Shown here: piece after piece, positions 25,175 through 33,787 of the stretch
Numbering within the stretch: the stretch's first letter is position 1
Layout of the letters: each line of letters opens with the position of its first letter
Notes under the pieces: generated by a model
What the model was told of the DNA's origin: nothing
What the model saw: the letters and a program-made list of their open reading frames with translations, nothing else
Databases searched by the model: none
Assembly (NCBI RefSeq): GCF_026652115.1
Contig: NZ_JAPPSQ010000020.1
Span: forward strand, 1-64,000
DNA length: 64,000 nucleotides
Reading direction: 5' to 3'
Source of the DNA: Algoriphagus sp. PAP.12
GTDB taxonomy: Bacteria > Bacteroidota > Bacteroidia > Cytophagales > Cyclobacteriaceae
Translations under genes and position numbers: made by a program

Positions 25175-26353
25175 TTAATAATTACCCCACTTAATATAGG
25201 TTTCCAAATCTTTGTCTCCTCTTCCAGAAAGATTGATCACAATGATATCATCTTTCTTGAATTCGATCATATTCAAGGCATACAAAGCATGGGCAGATTC
25301 AATTGCAGGAATAATTCCTTCCAACCTGCTCAACTCGATCCCTGATTTCATCGCATCTTCATCTTCAACAGCCACAAATTCAGCTCTGCCAACTTCAAAC
25401 AAATGCGCGTGTACAGGCCCAATTCCCGGATAATCCAAACCGGCGGAAATAGAATGTGGCTCGACAACCTGACCATCCTCTGTCTGCATCAAAATAGTTT
25501 TGGACCCATGCAAAATCCCTGGAGTCCCTTTGGCAGTTGTAGCAGCAGTTTTTCCTGATTCTACTCCCAAACCTCCAGCTTCAGCAGCAATCAATCTTAC
25601 TTCCGGAGTATTGTAATAATGGAAAAATGCACCTGCAGCATTAGAACCACCTCCTACACAAGCGATCACCAAATCCGGATTCTCTCTTCCTTCTTTCTCT
25701 TTCAATTGCCATTTAATTTCCTCAGAAATTACAGACTGAAACCTCGCAACCATCTCTGGGTAAGGATGTGGCCCTACCACAGAACCAATGATGTAATGCG
25801 TGTCCACCGGGTTATTGATCCAAGCTCTCATCGCCTCATTGGTAGCGTCTTTCAAGGTTTTAGACCCTGAAGTCGCAGGAACCACCTGAGCTCCCAAAAT
25901 CCTCATTCTCTCCACATTGGGACGCTGACGTTGGATGTCCAACTCACCCATATAAACGGTACATTCCATCCCCATCAAAGCACAAACTGTAGCCGTTGCA
26001 ACTCCATGCTGACCCGCACCGGTTTCAGCAATGATTCGCTTTTTTCCCAACTTCTTGGCAAGAATAATCTGTCCAATCGTATTGTTGACTTTATGAGCAC
26101 CTGTATGGCATAAATCCTCTCTTTTCAGATAGATTTTGGCTCCATATTTCTCAGAAAGTCTTGATGCGAAATAAAGAGGAGTAGGTCTCCCCACATAATC
26201 CTTTAATAATCCCCGAAATTCAGCTTGGAATTCAGGAGATGCCATGATGGCTTCGTAGTTTTCTTTCAGCTCTTCCACATTGGGATGAAGCATTTCTGGG
26301 ATAAAGGCCCCTCCAAAGCTGCCATAATATCCTCTTTCGTCTACACCTATCAT
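25175..26353 (-). CDS. trpB: Tryptophan synthase beta subunit
   Basis: PLP enzyme joining indole and serine to make tryptophan. The 392-residue form has YGSFGGAFIPEML at the N-terminus, the PLP Lys in HTGAHKVNNTIGQ, AETGAGQHGVATAT, and GGGSNAAG for phosphate binding. I prefer the ATG at 26353, four bases after the trpF stop; the ATG at 26383 would add ten residues and overlap trpF by 26 bases, and cannot be excluded. This is a TrpB1-type protein paired with trpA. Confidence 0.95.
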   Translation of the reverse strand: MIGVDERGYYGSFGGAFIPEMLHPNVEELKENYEAIMASPEFQAEFRGLLKDYVGRPTPLYFASRLSEKYGAKIYLKREDLCHTGAHKVNNTIGQIILAKKLGKKRIIAETGAGQHGVATATVCALMGMECTVYMGELDIQRQRPNVERMRILGAQVVPATSGSKTLKDATNEAMRAWINNPVDTHYIIGSVVGPHPYPEMVARFQSVISEEIKWQLKEKEGRENPDLVIACVGGGSNAAGAFFHYYNTPEVRLIAAEAGGLGVESGKTAATTAKGTPGILHGSKTILMQTEDGQVVEPHSISAGLDYPGIGPVHAHLFEVGRAEFVAVEDEDAMKSGIELSRLEGIIPAIESAHALYALNMIEFKKDDIIVINLSGRGDKDLETYIKWGNY

Positions 26354-26357
26354 TGCT

Positions 26358-27011
26358 TTAATTTTGTTTATGGTTATTGCCATCTGAGTTGATCAGATGA
26401 TTTTTAAAATTTCTAAGTTTTTGGATGTCTTTCAATCCAGGAGAAAGCTCAAATTTGGAATTCAAGTCCACTCCTTTTAAATGCGGGGAATGGGTGGCAA
26501 ATTCAAGGATTTCATCTACACTTTCTTCGTCCAACCCTCCACTTAGGAAATAGTCCTTTTCAAAAGGGTAGCTTTTTAGAATTCCCCAATCAAACTTTTG
26601 CCCAGATCCACCATGGGCATTGGTAGCTGTATCAAATAAAAAGAGGTCGATATGTGGCAGATATTCTTTGTATAACGCCCAATCCACATCCTCCTTTACT
26701 GAGATTACTTTCCAAAGTTCACAATCTGTTTGATTGACCAATTCCCGAACCATTTCAGGACTTTCCTTTCCATGAAGCTGAATCGCCTTCAAATCAAATT
26801 TTTCAATTTTCTCAAGAATTTGATCCATCTCTTCATTGACAAAAACTCCAACTTTCTTAACTGGAACTCCTTTCAATTTTTCAGCTGAAGAATTTGGCAC
26901 AAACCGAGGGGATTTTTCATAAAAGATCAGTCCCATCCAATCAGGTTTCACTTCCTGAATTAGTCCCTGAACATTTTCAGGCTCTCTCATGCCACACACT
27001 TTGACCTCCAT
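26358..27011 (-). CDS. trpF: Phosphoribosylanthranilate isomerase
   Basis: Third step of Trp synthesis. The 217-residue barrel has VKVCGMREPENV at the N-terminus with the catalytic Cys near residue 6, GLIFYEKSPR, QLHGKES, and the Asp in LFLFDTATNAHGGSGQKFDW. It is separate from TrpC, unlike the fused enzyme of enterobacteria. Its start codon overlaps the trpC stop by one base (TGATG), so the two are translationally coupled. Confidence 0.95.
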   Translation of the reverse strand: MEVKVCGMREPENVQGLIQEVKPDWMGLIFYEKSPRFVPNSSAEKLKGVPVKKVGVFVNEEMDQILEKIEKFDLKAIQLHGKESPEMVRELVNQTDCELWKVISVKEDVDWALYKEYLPHIDLFLFDTATNAHGGSGQKFDWGILKSYPFEKDYFLSGGLDEESVDEILEFATHSPHLKGVDLNSKFELSPGLKDIQKLRNFKNHLINSDGNNHKQN

Positions 27012-27829
27012 CAGACTTTACTTAGTTCTTCCTGGGCTTGAAGTTTTTTAAACTCCTTGATAAACGTGTAAGCTGCTTGCTCTGGTCTTGCCGATTTCAT
27101 GAAGTTTTCTCCAATCAAGAACCCGTCAAAACCTGCTTTTTTCAACTCAACCATGGTTTTTGGATCAGAAATCCCACTTTCTGAAATCTTTACAAATGAA
27201 TCAGGAATTTCATCTACTAAAGAAAGTGAAGTTTCAATCGACACCTCGAAAGTTTTTAGATTCCGATTGTTCACACCGATCAAGTCCACTCCATCGTTAA
27301 TGCTTATTTCCAATTCTTCGCCATCATGGACTTCCAAAAGCACTTCCATTCCCAAACTTTTGGCGAAATAAGCCAAGGACTTCAATTTTGCCGGTTCCAA
27401 AGCTGCCGCAATCAACAAGATACAGTCCGCACCAATTGATTTTGCCTCAATGATCTGATATTCATCCACCACAAAATCTTTTCTAAGAATCGGGCAAAAA
27501 TTAAACTTTCGTGCAATTTTCAAATCATCATTGCTGCCTCCAAAATAGGTCTGATCCGTCAAAACTGACAAAGCAGATGCCCCTGCTTGCATGTAGCCGA
27601 TACTCACTGTTTCAACAGAAGCACCTCCATTAATTACTCCTTTGGAAGGGGACTTTCTTTTAAACTCGGAAATAATCCCTGACTTGTCAGGGTGAGTCAC
27701 ATACTTTTTCATAGAGACCACTTTCCCATCGAAATAGATGCTTTTCTCCAGTAGTTTGACAGGGATCAAACTTTTTTTATCAGCGACCTCTTTGTACTTG
27801 TCTGCAATGATTTTATCTAAAATATTCAT
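27011..27829 (-). CDS. trpC: Indole-3-glycerol phosphate synthase
   Basis: Fourth step of Trp synthesis. The 272-residue barrel shows ISEFKRKSPSKG (catalytic Lys near residue 55), ILRKDFVVDEYQI, ADCILLIAAAL, LLEVHDGEEL, GVNNRNLKTF and SESGISDP. Full length. It follows trpD by ten bases. Confidence 0.96.
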   Translation of the reverse strand: MNILDKIIADKYKEVADKKSLIPVKLLEKSIYFDGKVVSMKKYVTHPDKSGIISEFKRKSPSKGVINGGASVETVSIGYMQAGASALSVLTDQTYFGGSNDDLKIARKFNFCPILRKDFVVDEYQIIEAKSIGADCILLIAAALEPAKLKSLAYFAKSLGMEVLLEVHDGEELEISINDGVDLIGVNNRNLKTFEVSIETSLSLVDEIPDSFVKISESGISDPKTMVELKKAGFDGFLIGENFMKSARPEQAAYTFIKEFKKLQAQEELSKV

Positions 27830-27838
27830 AATTGTTGA

Positions 27839-28849
27839 TTAGGCGAATGAAACTGAGGTTTTGGGATTGACAAGTCCGTAGAATACTTCTAGAGCCTTTC
27901 CGCTCATCAATACTTCTTCGGCTTTGGCCACTGCATCTGGAAAATCCAGGTTTTCATCTGCTGTCACCAAAGCGGCTGCTGAGTTTGCGATGACTACAGA
28001 GTTCTGAGCTTTGGTTCCTTTTCCTTTCAAAATGCTTTCAAATATTTTGGCTGTTTCTTCAATGGTTTTACCACCTTCAATTTCCTCGGCTTTTAGCTTT
28101 GGCAAACCAATTTGCTCAGGTTGGAATAATTTCTCACCTCTGTTGGAAACCATCTTAAATGCACCTGTCAAAGAAATCTCATCATATCCATCCAAAGAGT
28201 GTACGATGGAAAATTGAGCATCACTCTCTTGATAAAGGTACCCGTAAAGTCGTGCTAACTCTAAGCTAAATACACCAACCATTTGCTTGGCAGGGAAACT
28301 CGGATTCACCATCGGTCCCAACATATTGAAGAAGGTTTTCACTCCCAATTCTTTTCGAATTGGCGCTACGTTTTTCATAGCAGGGTGAAAAAGCGGTGCA
28401 TGCAAAAAGCAAATTCCTGCTTCGTCCAAAGACCTTCTGATTTCACGAATATCATTGGTAAATTCATACCCGAAATAGGACATCAAATTGGAGGAACCAC
28501 AAATGGAAGACACTCCTGTATTTCCATGCTTGGCTACATTCTGACCAGCTCCCGCTACTATAAATGAGGAAAGGGTTGAGATATTAAATGTATCTTTTCC
28601 ATCTCCTCCCGTACCGCAAAGATCCATCGCGTCATACTCGGCGATATTCACAGGTATACAAAGCTCCAACATAGCCTCTCTAAAACCTCTCAGTTCTTCC
28701 ACTGTAATTGACCGCATCATATAAACGGTCATGAATGCAGCAACTTGGGATTGATTATAGACTCCAGAAGCCAAACTCTTCAACACTTCTCTCGATTGAT
28801 CTTGAGAAAGTGTCTTATGTTCGATAAGGTGATTAAGTATTTCTTTCAT
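27839..28849 (-). CDS. trpD: Anthranilate phosphoribosyltransferase
   Basis: Second step of Trp synthesis: adds phosphoribosyl to anthranilate. The 336 residues have the PRPP site LCGTGGDGKDTFNIST (about 79-94), KHGNTGVSS, FLHAPLFHPA and FNMLGPMVNP. Not fused to TrpG. Thirty bases separate it from trpG. Confidence 0.95.
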   Translation of the reverse strand: MKEILNHLIEHKTLSQDQSREVLKSLASGVYNQSQVAAFMTVYMMRSITVEELRGFREAMLELCIPVNIAEYDAMDLCGTGGDGKDTFNISTLSSFIVAGAGQNVAKHGNTGVSSICGSSNLMSYFGYEFTNDIREIRRSLDEAGICFLHAPLFHPAMKNVAPIRKELGVKTFFNMLGPMVNPSFPAKQMVGVFSLELARLYGYLYQESDAQFSIVHSLDGYDEISLTGAFKMVSNRGEKLFQPEQIGLPKLKAEEIEGGKTIEETAKIFESILKGKGTKAQNSVVIANSAAALVTADENLDFPDAVAKAEEVLMSGKALEVFYGLVNPKTSVSFA

Positions 28850-28879
28850 GATTTACAGGGTCTTGTGATCTCAATCAAA

Positions 28880-29446
28880 TCAAGATTCAATCCAATTTTG
28901 AATTATTTTAATTCCGTTTTCAGTCAGGATGCTTTCTGGGTGAAACTGAACTCCTCTTACAGCAAATTGTTTATGTCTCACAGCCATGATTTGCTGATCT
29001 GGTGTCCTGGCAATCACTTCTAATTCTGGAGACAAATCTCCTTCATTGATTACCCAAGAATGGTATCTTCCGATGGCAAAACTCTCTGGAACATCTTCAA
29101 ATAAAAAATCTTTTTCCACTTTTACTTGAGAAGCTACTCCATGAAGGACTTCCGCTAAGTTTATCAAACTTCCTCCAAAAGCTTCTCCAATTGCCTGATG
29201 TCCCAAGCACACACCTAAAATAGACTTTGTTGCAGCATAGGTCTTTATCAGCTCTGGCATAATTCCCGCTTCAGAAGGAATCCCAGGTCCCGGGGAAAGA
29301 AGGATTTTATCGTATTTATCAACTTCCTCCACCGTAATTTTGTCATTTCTGATGACATCCATTTGATCACCATAACCCAACTGCCTGACAATGTAGACAA
29401 GGTTGTATGTAAAGGAATCGTAATTATCTAGAACGAGAATTCGCAT
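28880..29446 (-). CDS. trpG: Anthranilate synthase component II (glutamine amidotransferase)
   Basis: Delivers ammonia to TrpE. The 188 residues show LDNYDSFTYNLV, LLSPGPGIPSEAG, the nucleophile elbow GVCLGHQAIGEAFGG (Cys about residue 79), and the catalytic QFHPESILT. It may also serve p-aminobenzoate synthesis, as in other bacteria with one such subunit, but nothing here shows it. It follows trpE by 31 bases. Confidence 0.95.
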   Translation of the reverse strand: MRILVLDNYDSFTYNLVYIVRQLGYGDQMDVIRNDKITVEEVDKYDKILLSPGPGIPSEAGIMPELIKTYAATKSILGVCLGHQAIGEAFGGSLINLAEVLHGVASQVKVEKDFLFEDVPESFAIGRYHSWVINEGDLSPELEVIARTPDQQIMAVRHKQFAVRGVQFHPESILTENGIKIIQNWIES

Positions 29447-29477
29447 CTTTTTTCTTTTTATTTATCAGTTGGAAAGT

Positions 29478-30890
29478 TCAAATCCCCTCCGCCGCTCTTA
29501 GAGCTACTCTCAAGGCCTCTAATTTATTTGCTACTTCCTGCAATTCAGAAGGAATGGAAGATTTGGCCACCACACCTGCTCCAGCTTGGAATCGAAGTTT
29601 ATTGTTTTCAGAGACAAAGGATCTAATCAAAATCGCATGATTGAAATCTCCATTGAATCCTAAATATCCGATCGCTCCTCCATAAAATTGTCTGCTGACA
29701 TTTTCTAGTTCATCAATCAATTCCATCGCTCTATATTTCGGAGCCCCTGATAGGGTTCCAGCAGGGAAGGTATCAGCCACCAATTGAAGTGGGTTTGCAC
29801 CTTCAGGGAGATGACCGGTAACTTTTGAAACCAAGTGAATCACGTGTGAATAGTATTGAATCTCTTTGAATACATCCACCTTGACCACATCTGAAGATCT
29901 TGACAGGTCATTTCTGGCTAAATCCACCAACATCACATGCTCAGAGTTTTCCTTTGGATCATCGTAAAGCTTTCTGGCCAATGCGGCATCATCCTGATCA
30001 TTCCCTGTTCTTCTGAAAGTTCCTGCAATAGGATAAATCGTAGCAGTCTTGTTTTTAACTACGATTTGAGCTTCTGGAGAACTTCCAAAAACTTTGAAAG
30101 ACCCATAGTCAAAATAGAATAGATACGGTGATGGATTTACGGAACGAAGTGCTCTGTAAACATTGAATTCATCTCCTTTGAATTCGGTGGTAAACCTTCT
30201 GGAAAGCACAATTTGGAAGACATCCCCCCGGAAGCAATGCTCTCTCCCTTGATTTAGGATTTTCAAAAATTCCTCATCTGTATAATTCGAAACTTCCTCT
30301 CCTACCTTCTTAAAGGAATAAGTCGGAATATTCTTATTAATCAGCAATTGTTCAATTTCATCCATGTATTCTGGATTTTCAGCACCAGCCACTCTGTGCT
30401 CGAACAAATGCAATTCATTTTTAAAATGATCCACGACGATGATATTCTGGTACATGGAATACCACATCATCGGAACCTCCGTAGGCTCAGTTTTGGTCAG
30501 CTTGATATCTTCAAACCATCCTACCGTATCATATTGGATATAGCCAAATAGGCCATTGGTACTGAACTTGAACTTATCGGGAGTCGGGTCAAACTTATTC
30601 CCAAATGCTCTCAAAGCATCCATCAGTCTGTTTTTGGCGGAGACTTCATAAGAAATCTTTTTTCCATCAGGAAGCTTTTCAGTCACTTCCCCATTGTTGA
30701 ATTGAAAAGTAGCCAAAGGATTAAAACAGATATAAGAATAGCTGTTTTCCTGACCGTGGTAATCTGAACTTTCCAATAAAATCGGATTAGCGAAACGATC
30801 CCTAATCTGCAAATAGATACTCACAGGAGTGATCGTATCTGCCAGACGCTTTCGGTATGTAGTCAGAATCGGATATTTTACGTGGTTCAT
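29478..30890 (-). CDS. trpE: Anthranilate synthase component I
   Basis: Converts chorismate to anthranilate. The 470 residues include the LLES motif near residue 38 that belongs to the tryptophan feedback site, and the chorismate-binding domain with PIAGTFRRTGNDQDD, HVMLVDLARNDLSR, FPAGTLSGAPK and the C-terminal GAGVVAKSSIPSEL. So the enzyme is probably inhibited by Trp in addition to attenuation of its gene. First structural gene of the trp operon. Confidence 0.96.
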   Translation of the reverse strand: MNHVKYPILTTYRKRLADTITPVSIYLQIRDRFANPILLESSDYHGQENSYSYICFNPLATFQFNNGEVTEKLPDGKKISYEVSAKNRLMDALRAFGNKFDPTPDKFKFSTNGLFGYIQYDTVGWFEDIKLTKTEPTEVPMMWYSMYQNIIVVDHFKNELHLFEHRVAGAENPEYMDEIEQLLINKNIPTYSFKKVGEEVSNYTDEEFLKILNQGREHCFRGDVFQIVLSRRFTTEFKGDEFNVYRALRSVNPSPYLFYFDYGSFKVFGSSPEAQIVVKNKTATIYPIAGTFRRTGNDQDDAALARKLYDDPKENSEHVMLVDLARNDLSRSSDVVKVDVFKEIQYYSHVIHLVSKVTGHLPEGANPLQLVADTFPAGTLSGAPKYRAMELIDELENVSRQFYGGAIGYLGFNGDFNHAILIRSFVSENNKLRFQAGAGVVAKSSIPSELQEVANKLEALRVALRAAEGI

Positions 30891-30910
30891 TCGTGGTTAA
30901 ATTTTGGCAC

Positions 30911-30942
30911 AAAAAAAGGCTTACCGGGAAATCCAGTAAGCC
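30911..30942 (-). terminator. trp attenuator terminator hairpin
   Basis: On the minus strand GGCTTAC (30942-30936) pairs with GTAAGCC (30924-30918), extended by a GG/CC pairing within, and is followed by seven T (30917-30911). It stands 20 bases before the trpE ATG and after the leader ORF, in the position of an attenuator. Confidence 0.88.
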
Positions 30943-30967
30943 TCTACTATCGTCATGCAATCAAATT

Positions 30968-31045
30968 TTAGGCATGGGCTTGCTGATCTTTCCCTGAGAA
31001 AGTTTCAGTATGCCACCACCAATATTTGTTTGCGATTGTTTTCAT
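30968..31045 (-). CDS. trpL: trp leader peptide with three consecutive Trp codons
   Basis: A 25-codon ORF whose residues 9-11 are Trp-Trp-Trp (context NKYWWWHTE; TGG codons at 31013-31021). Codons 21-23 (30977-30985, CAGCAAGCC) can pair 8 of 9 with GGCTTACTG in the 5' arm of the terminator hairpin, forming an antiterminator. A ribosome stalled at the Trp codons leaves that arm free, while one at the stop codon covers it. This is the classical ribosome-mediated attenuation layout. The ORF is only a few bases downstream of the predicted transcription start. Confidence 0.85.
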   Translation of the reverse strand: MKTIANKYWWWHTETFSGKDQQAHA

Positions 31046-31055
31046 AAGACTTCGG

Positions 31056-31085
31056 CAAATTTAGGAACGGATCTGAAATGGCAAA
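31056..31085 (-). promoter_or_regulatory. Promoter of the trp operon
   Basis: On the minus strand TTTG (31085-31082) lies 18 bases before TAAATTTG (31063-31056), an exact match to the Bacteroidota TTTG/TAnnTTTG promoter. The leader ATG is 10 bases beyond the -7 element, implying a very short 5' leader before trpL. Confidence 0.7.
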
Positions 31086-31220
31086 GCAAAAATTTGATTT
31101 TTTTTAATCATCCATAAGATTCTATTAAATGGACACCAAGACTACCTAATGCCAACACCTTCCCCGCTAACTTATTAAAAACTATTCCGTTAGAATTTCA
31201 TACACCATTTTTAGACAATC

Positions 31221-31778
31221 ATGAAAACCCAAATAACATTCCTATCAATTATAGTATTTAGTTTTTTGATGACTTTCTCTACTTTGGCTCAGGATGGCTG
31301 GAAAACGCCAAAACAAAAGGTAGAATTCAAATCAGACGATGGAAAAGAAGCCAAAATGGAAGTGGATCAAGGCTACATGTTTGCGGATTTGGAACTTGAT
31401 GGAAGAAAGTTTCACTTATTCTTCCATCGGGATATGCAAAAGATCAATAAAGCAAGAATCATTGACAGCAAAACGGACCTTCTGGTGGCACGGGGAAAGG
31501 GTTCCTATTTTTGGGGAAATGCCCGATTTGAGTTTGTAGATGGGGAAATTTTCAAAGTAAAAAGAAAGTATAATCCCAATGGATATGATATTATTGGTCC
31601 TTATGGGCCATTGTTCAGTGTGAAAAATCATGCTATCAGCACAATCACTCCTTTGAATGAAAAAGATTTTATTGCCCAGGCATTTTATGTGTTCGAAAGG
31701 ATTAAAGTAACCCAAAGCAATCCATCCGATTTGGTGATCATTTATAATGATTACCATCCAATCAGCTCAAATGATTAA
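31221..31778 (+). CDS. Secreted protein of unknown function
   Basis: 185 residues with a Sec signal (FLSIIVFSFLMTFSTLAQ). The mature chain is rich in beta-strand character (FADLELDGRKFHLFFHRD, GSYFWGNARFEFVDG). I do not recognise a family. A 20-base gap to the small acidic ORF downstream suggests co-transcription; it diverges from the trp operon. Confidence 0.65.
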   Translation: MKTQITFLSIIVFSFLMTFSTLAQDGWKTPKQKVEFKSDDGKEAKMEVDQGYMFADLELDGRKFHLFFHRDMQKINKARIIDSKTDLLVARGKGSYFWGNARFEFVDGEIFKVKRKYNPNGYDIIGPYGPLFSVKNHAISTITPLNEKDFIAQAFYVFERIKVTQSNPSDLVIIYNDYHPISSND

Positions 31779-31798
31779 TTTTACAAAAAAATTAATCC

Positions 31799-32029
31799 AT
31801 GGCTAAAGCAATAGCGCAATATTTCAAGAGGGTTTTCGAAGACTATCAAGTATTAGTAATGGTCAATCCAAGCGACTTCACAGGAATAGAGTTGATTTTT
31901 CATCCCGATGGAAAGGTCGAAAAAACAGAGATGGAGTTTGATGAGGAAATTTTTGAAGATCTTGCTGAAGATGAGTTTCAAACTTGCAGCCCCTTAGAAT
32001 TTCAATTGCTTCTTGCCAAATCAAAATAA
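31799..32029 (+). CDS. Small acidic protein of unknown function
   Basis: 76 residues, cytoplasmic, with an acidic C-terminal half (EMEFDEEIFEDLAEDEF). No family recognised. It follows the secreted protein by 20 bases and ends just before a strong terminator hairpin, which supports it as a real gene. Confidence 0.6.
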   Translation: MAKAIAQYFKRVFEDYQVLVMVNPSDFTGIELIFHPDGKVEKTEMEFDEEIFEDLAEDEFQTCSPLEFQLLLAKSK

Positions 32030-32030
32030 A

Positions 32031-32070
32031 AAATGCTCTCCAGTGAAAACAGGAGAGCATTTTACTTTTT
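32031..32070. terminator. Bidirectional terminator
   Basis: AAATGCTCTCC (32031-32041) pairs perfectly with GGAGAGCATTT (32052-32062), with a T-rich tail on the plus strand and an A run before it. It separates the small acidic gene from the convergent M28 peptidase gene. Confidence 0.8.
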
Positions 32071-32071
32071 A

Positions 32072-33709
32072 TCATTTTTTCATGTATCCATCCCGAATTG
32101 CCTTGAACTCCGAACCTTCTTTCCAGCCCGGCCACTGATCCGAATTTGACAAGGTTTCTCCGATATTGTAAAGAAGCTGAACATCATCCACTGCTCCTTC
32201 TAAATTCCATCTGTTAGGATCATATTCATCAGAAGGTTTATGATAGTATTTCGCCACATATTCATCCTGAAGGGCCTTACCAAACTCTTTTCCCTTTTCG
32301 AAATGATCGATTCCAGTATCAATGTACAAGGCAGGAACCCCAATTTTCGCAAAATTAAAATGGTCAGAACGGAAATAATAGCCATTTACGGGACTGGGTT
32401 CTGGTGCTGAATATCTCCCCTGCTTCTCCAATTCTGCATTCAGTAAATCTTCCATTTCAGATTGCCCAAAGCCTACGATTGAAACATCTTTCATTTTTCC
32501 GTAAGGGTTTACTCCATCCATATTGATATTTGCTACTGTTTTGGAAGGCGCATAGATTGGATTTTGTGCATAATAAGCAGACCCCCAAAGTCCTTGCTCC
32601 TCCGCTGTCACAGCCAAAAAGACCACCGTTCTTTTCGGCTTTTTGGATTCTTGAAAACCTTTAGCTAAAGCTAAAAGTGCAGCTGTGCCTGATGCATTAT
32701 CCAAAGCACCATTGTAAATACTATCGCCAGTTTCATCTGGCTTCCCTATTCCCAAATGATCCCAATGAGCAGTGTAAATAATATATTCATCAGGTTTCTC
32801 TGTTCCTGTAATCTTGGCCACTACATTTTTTGAAGTATTGTAAATTGCCTGAACATCCATTGAAGAAGAAGCTTTCAAATTCATAGGAATAGCTTCGAAA
32901 TCAGGTTTCCTAGCTTTAGCGAGCAATTCTCGTTCATCCAACCCTGCCATCGCAAAAAGCTTGTTGGCCGTAGGCAAGGTCACCCAACCTTCAAAAGCCA
33001 ATTTATACTCTTCCTTTCCTCGGTCATCCAAATAAAGCTTAGAAGCATTCCAAGAATTTTGAATCACATTGAAACCATAACCAGCAGGAATTGTATTGTG
33101 AACAATTAAGCACCCCAAAGCACCTTGGCGGATTGCCTCTTCATATTTGTATGTCCAGCGACCATAATATGTCATGGTATTCCCTTTGAAAAAAGAAGCA
33201 TCCTCCGTTCCAAATCCGGGATCATTTACCAAAACGACCACGATTTTTCCTTTGACATCAATGTTTTTGTAATCATCCCATCCATATTCAGGAGCTATTA
33301 TCCCAAATCCTGCAAAGACCATTTCAATATCCGAAAAATCCACTTCTGGATCCGTTCTTTGTGTCCAAAGCACATAATCTTTCAGCCCTTCAATAGTCAA
33401 GGATTCTTTGTCAGACTTGATTTCCATTGTTGGTGATGGACTGGTCAAAATTGAAACCATAGGAACATCCTGGAAATAAGAATTCCCATTTCCTGGCTCT
33501 AGCCCAAGACTCACCAGTTCTTTTTCTAAATAATCTAAGGTGCGAGTTTCGCCTTCTGTAAAGGGCATTCTTCCCAAGAAATAATCTGAAGAAAGCGAAT
33601 CAATATGCGGTTCAATATCAGAAACCTGAAATTGATAAGGCTTTTTCTCAGAGCAGGAGAAAATTATCCCCAAAAGCAAAATCGCAAGATAAAAGGATCT
33701 CATTTTCAT
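32072..33709 (-). CDS. M28-family zinc aminopeptidase, lipoprotein
   Basis: 545 residues from the ATG at 33709 (an upstream TTG in frame is less likely). The signal ends LLLGIIFSCSEKK, a lipobox. A PA-type insert domain around residues 120-230 precedes the M28 catalytic domain. The zinc motifs are TAHWDHLGIG, GALDNASGTAAL, the catalytic AEEQGLWGS, and a late RSDHFNFAKIG. Such enzymes act in the periplasm or outside on peptides with free N-termini; the actual substrate is unknown. Confidence 0.9.
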   Translation of the reverse strand: MKMRSFYLAILLLGIIFSCSEKKPYQFQVSDIEPHIDSLSSDYFLGRMPFTEGETRTLDYLEKELVSLGLEPGNGNSYFQDVPMVSILTSPSPTMEIKSDKESLTIEGLKDYVLWTQRTDPEVDFSDIEMVFAGFGIIAPEYGWDDYKNIDVKGKIVVVLVNDPGFGTEDASFFKGNTMTYYGRWTYKYEEAIRQGALGCLIVHNTIPAGYGFNVIQNSWNASKLYLDDRGKEEYKLAFEGWVTLPTANKLFAMAGLDERELLAKARKPDFEAIPMNLKASSSMDVQAIYNTSKNVVAKITGTEKPDEYIIYTAHWDHLGIGKPDETGDSIYNGALDNASGTAALLALAKGFQESKKPKRTVVFLAVTAEEQGLWGSAYYAQNPIYAPSKTVANINMDGVNPYGKMKDVSIVGFGQSEMEDLLNAELEKQGRYSAPEPSPVNGYYFRSDHFNFAKIGVPALYIDTGIDHFEKGKEFGKALQDEYVAKYYHKPSDEYDPNRWNLEGAVDDVQLLYNIGETLSNSDQWPGWKEGSEFKAIRDGYMKK

Positions 33710-33787
33710 TTGGCTGATTTTTGGTAAATTGGATGATTGGCATACAATTGATAACAAGATAACTTTTAGAACTTTAAATCAAGAATC

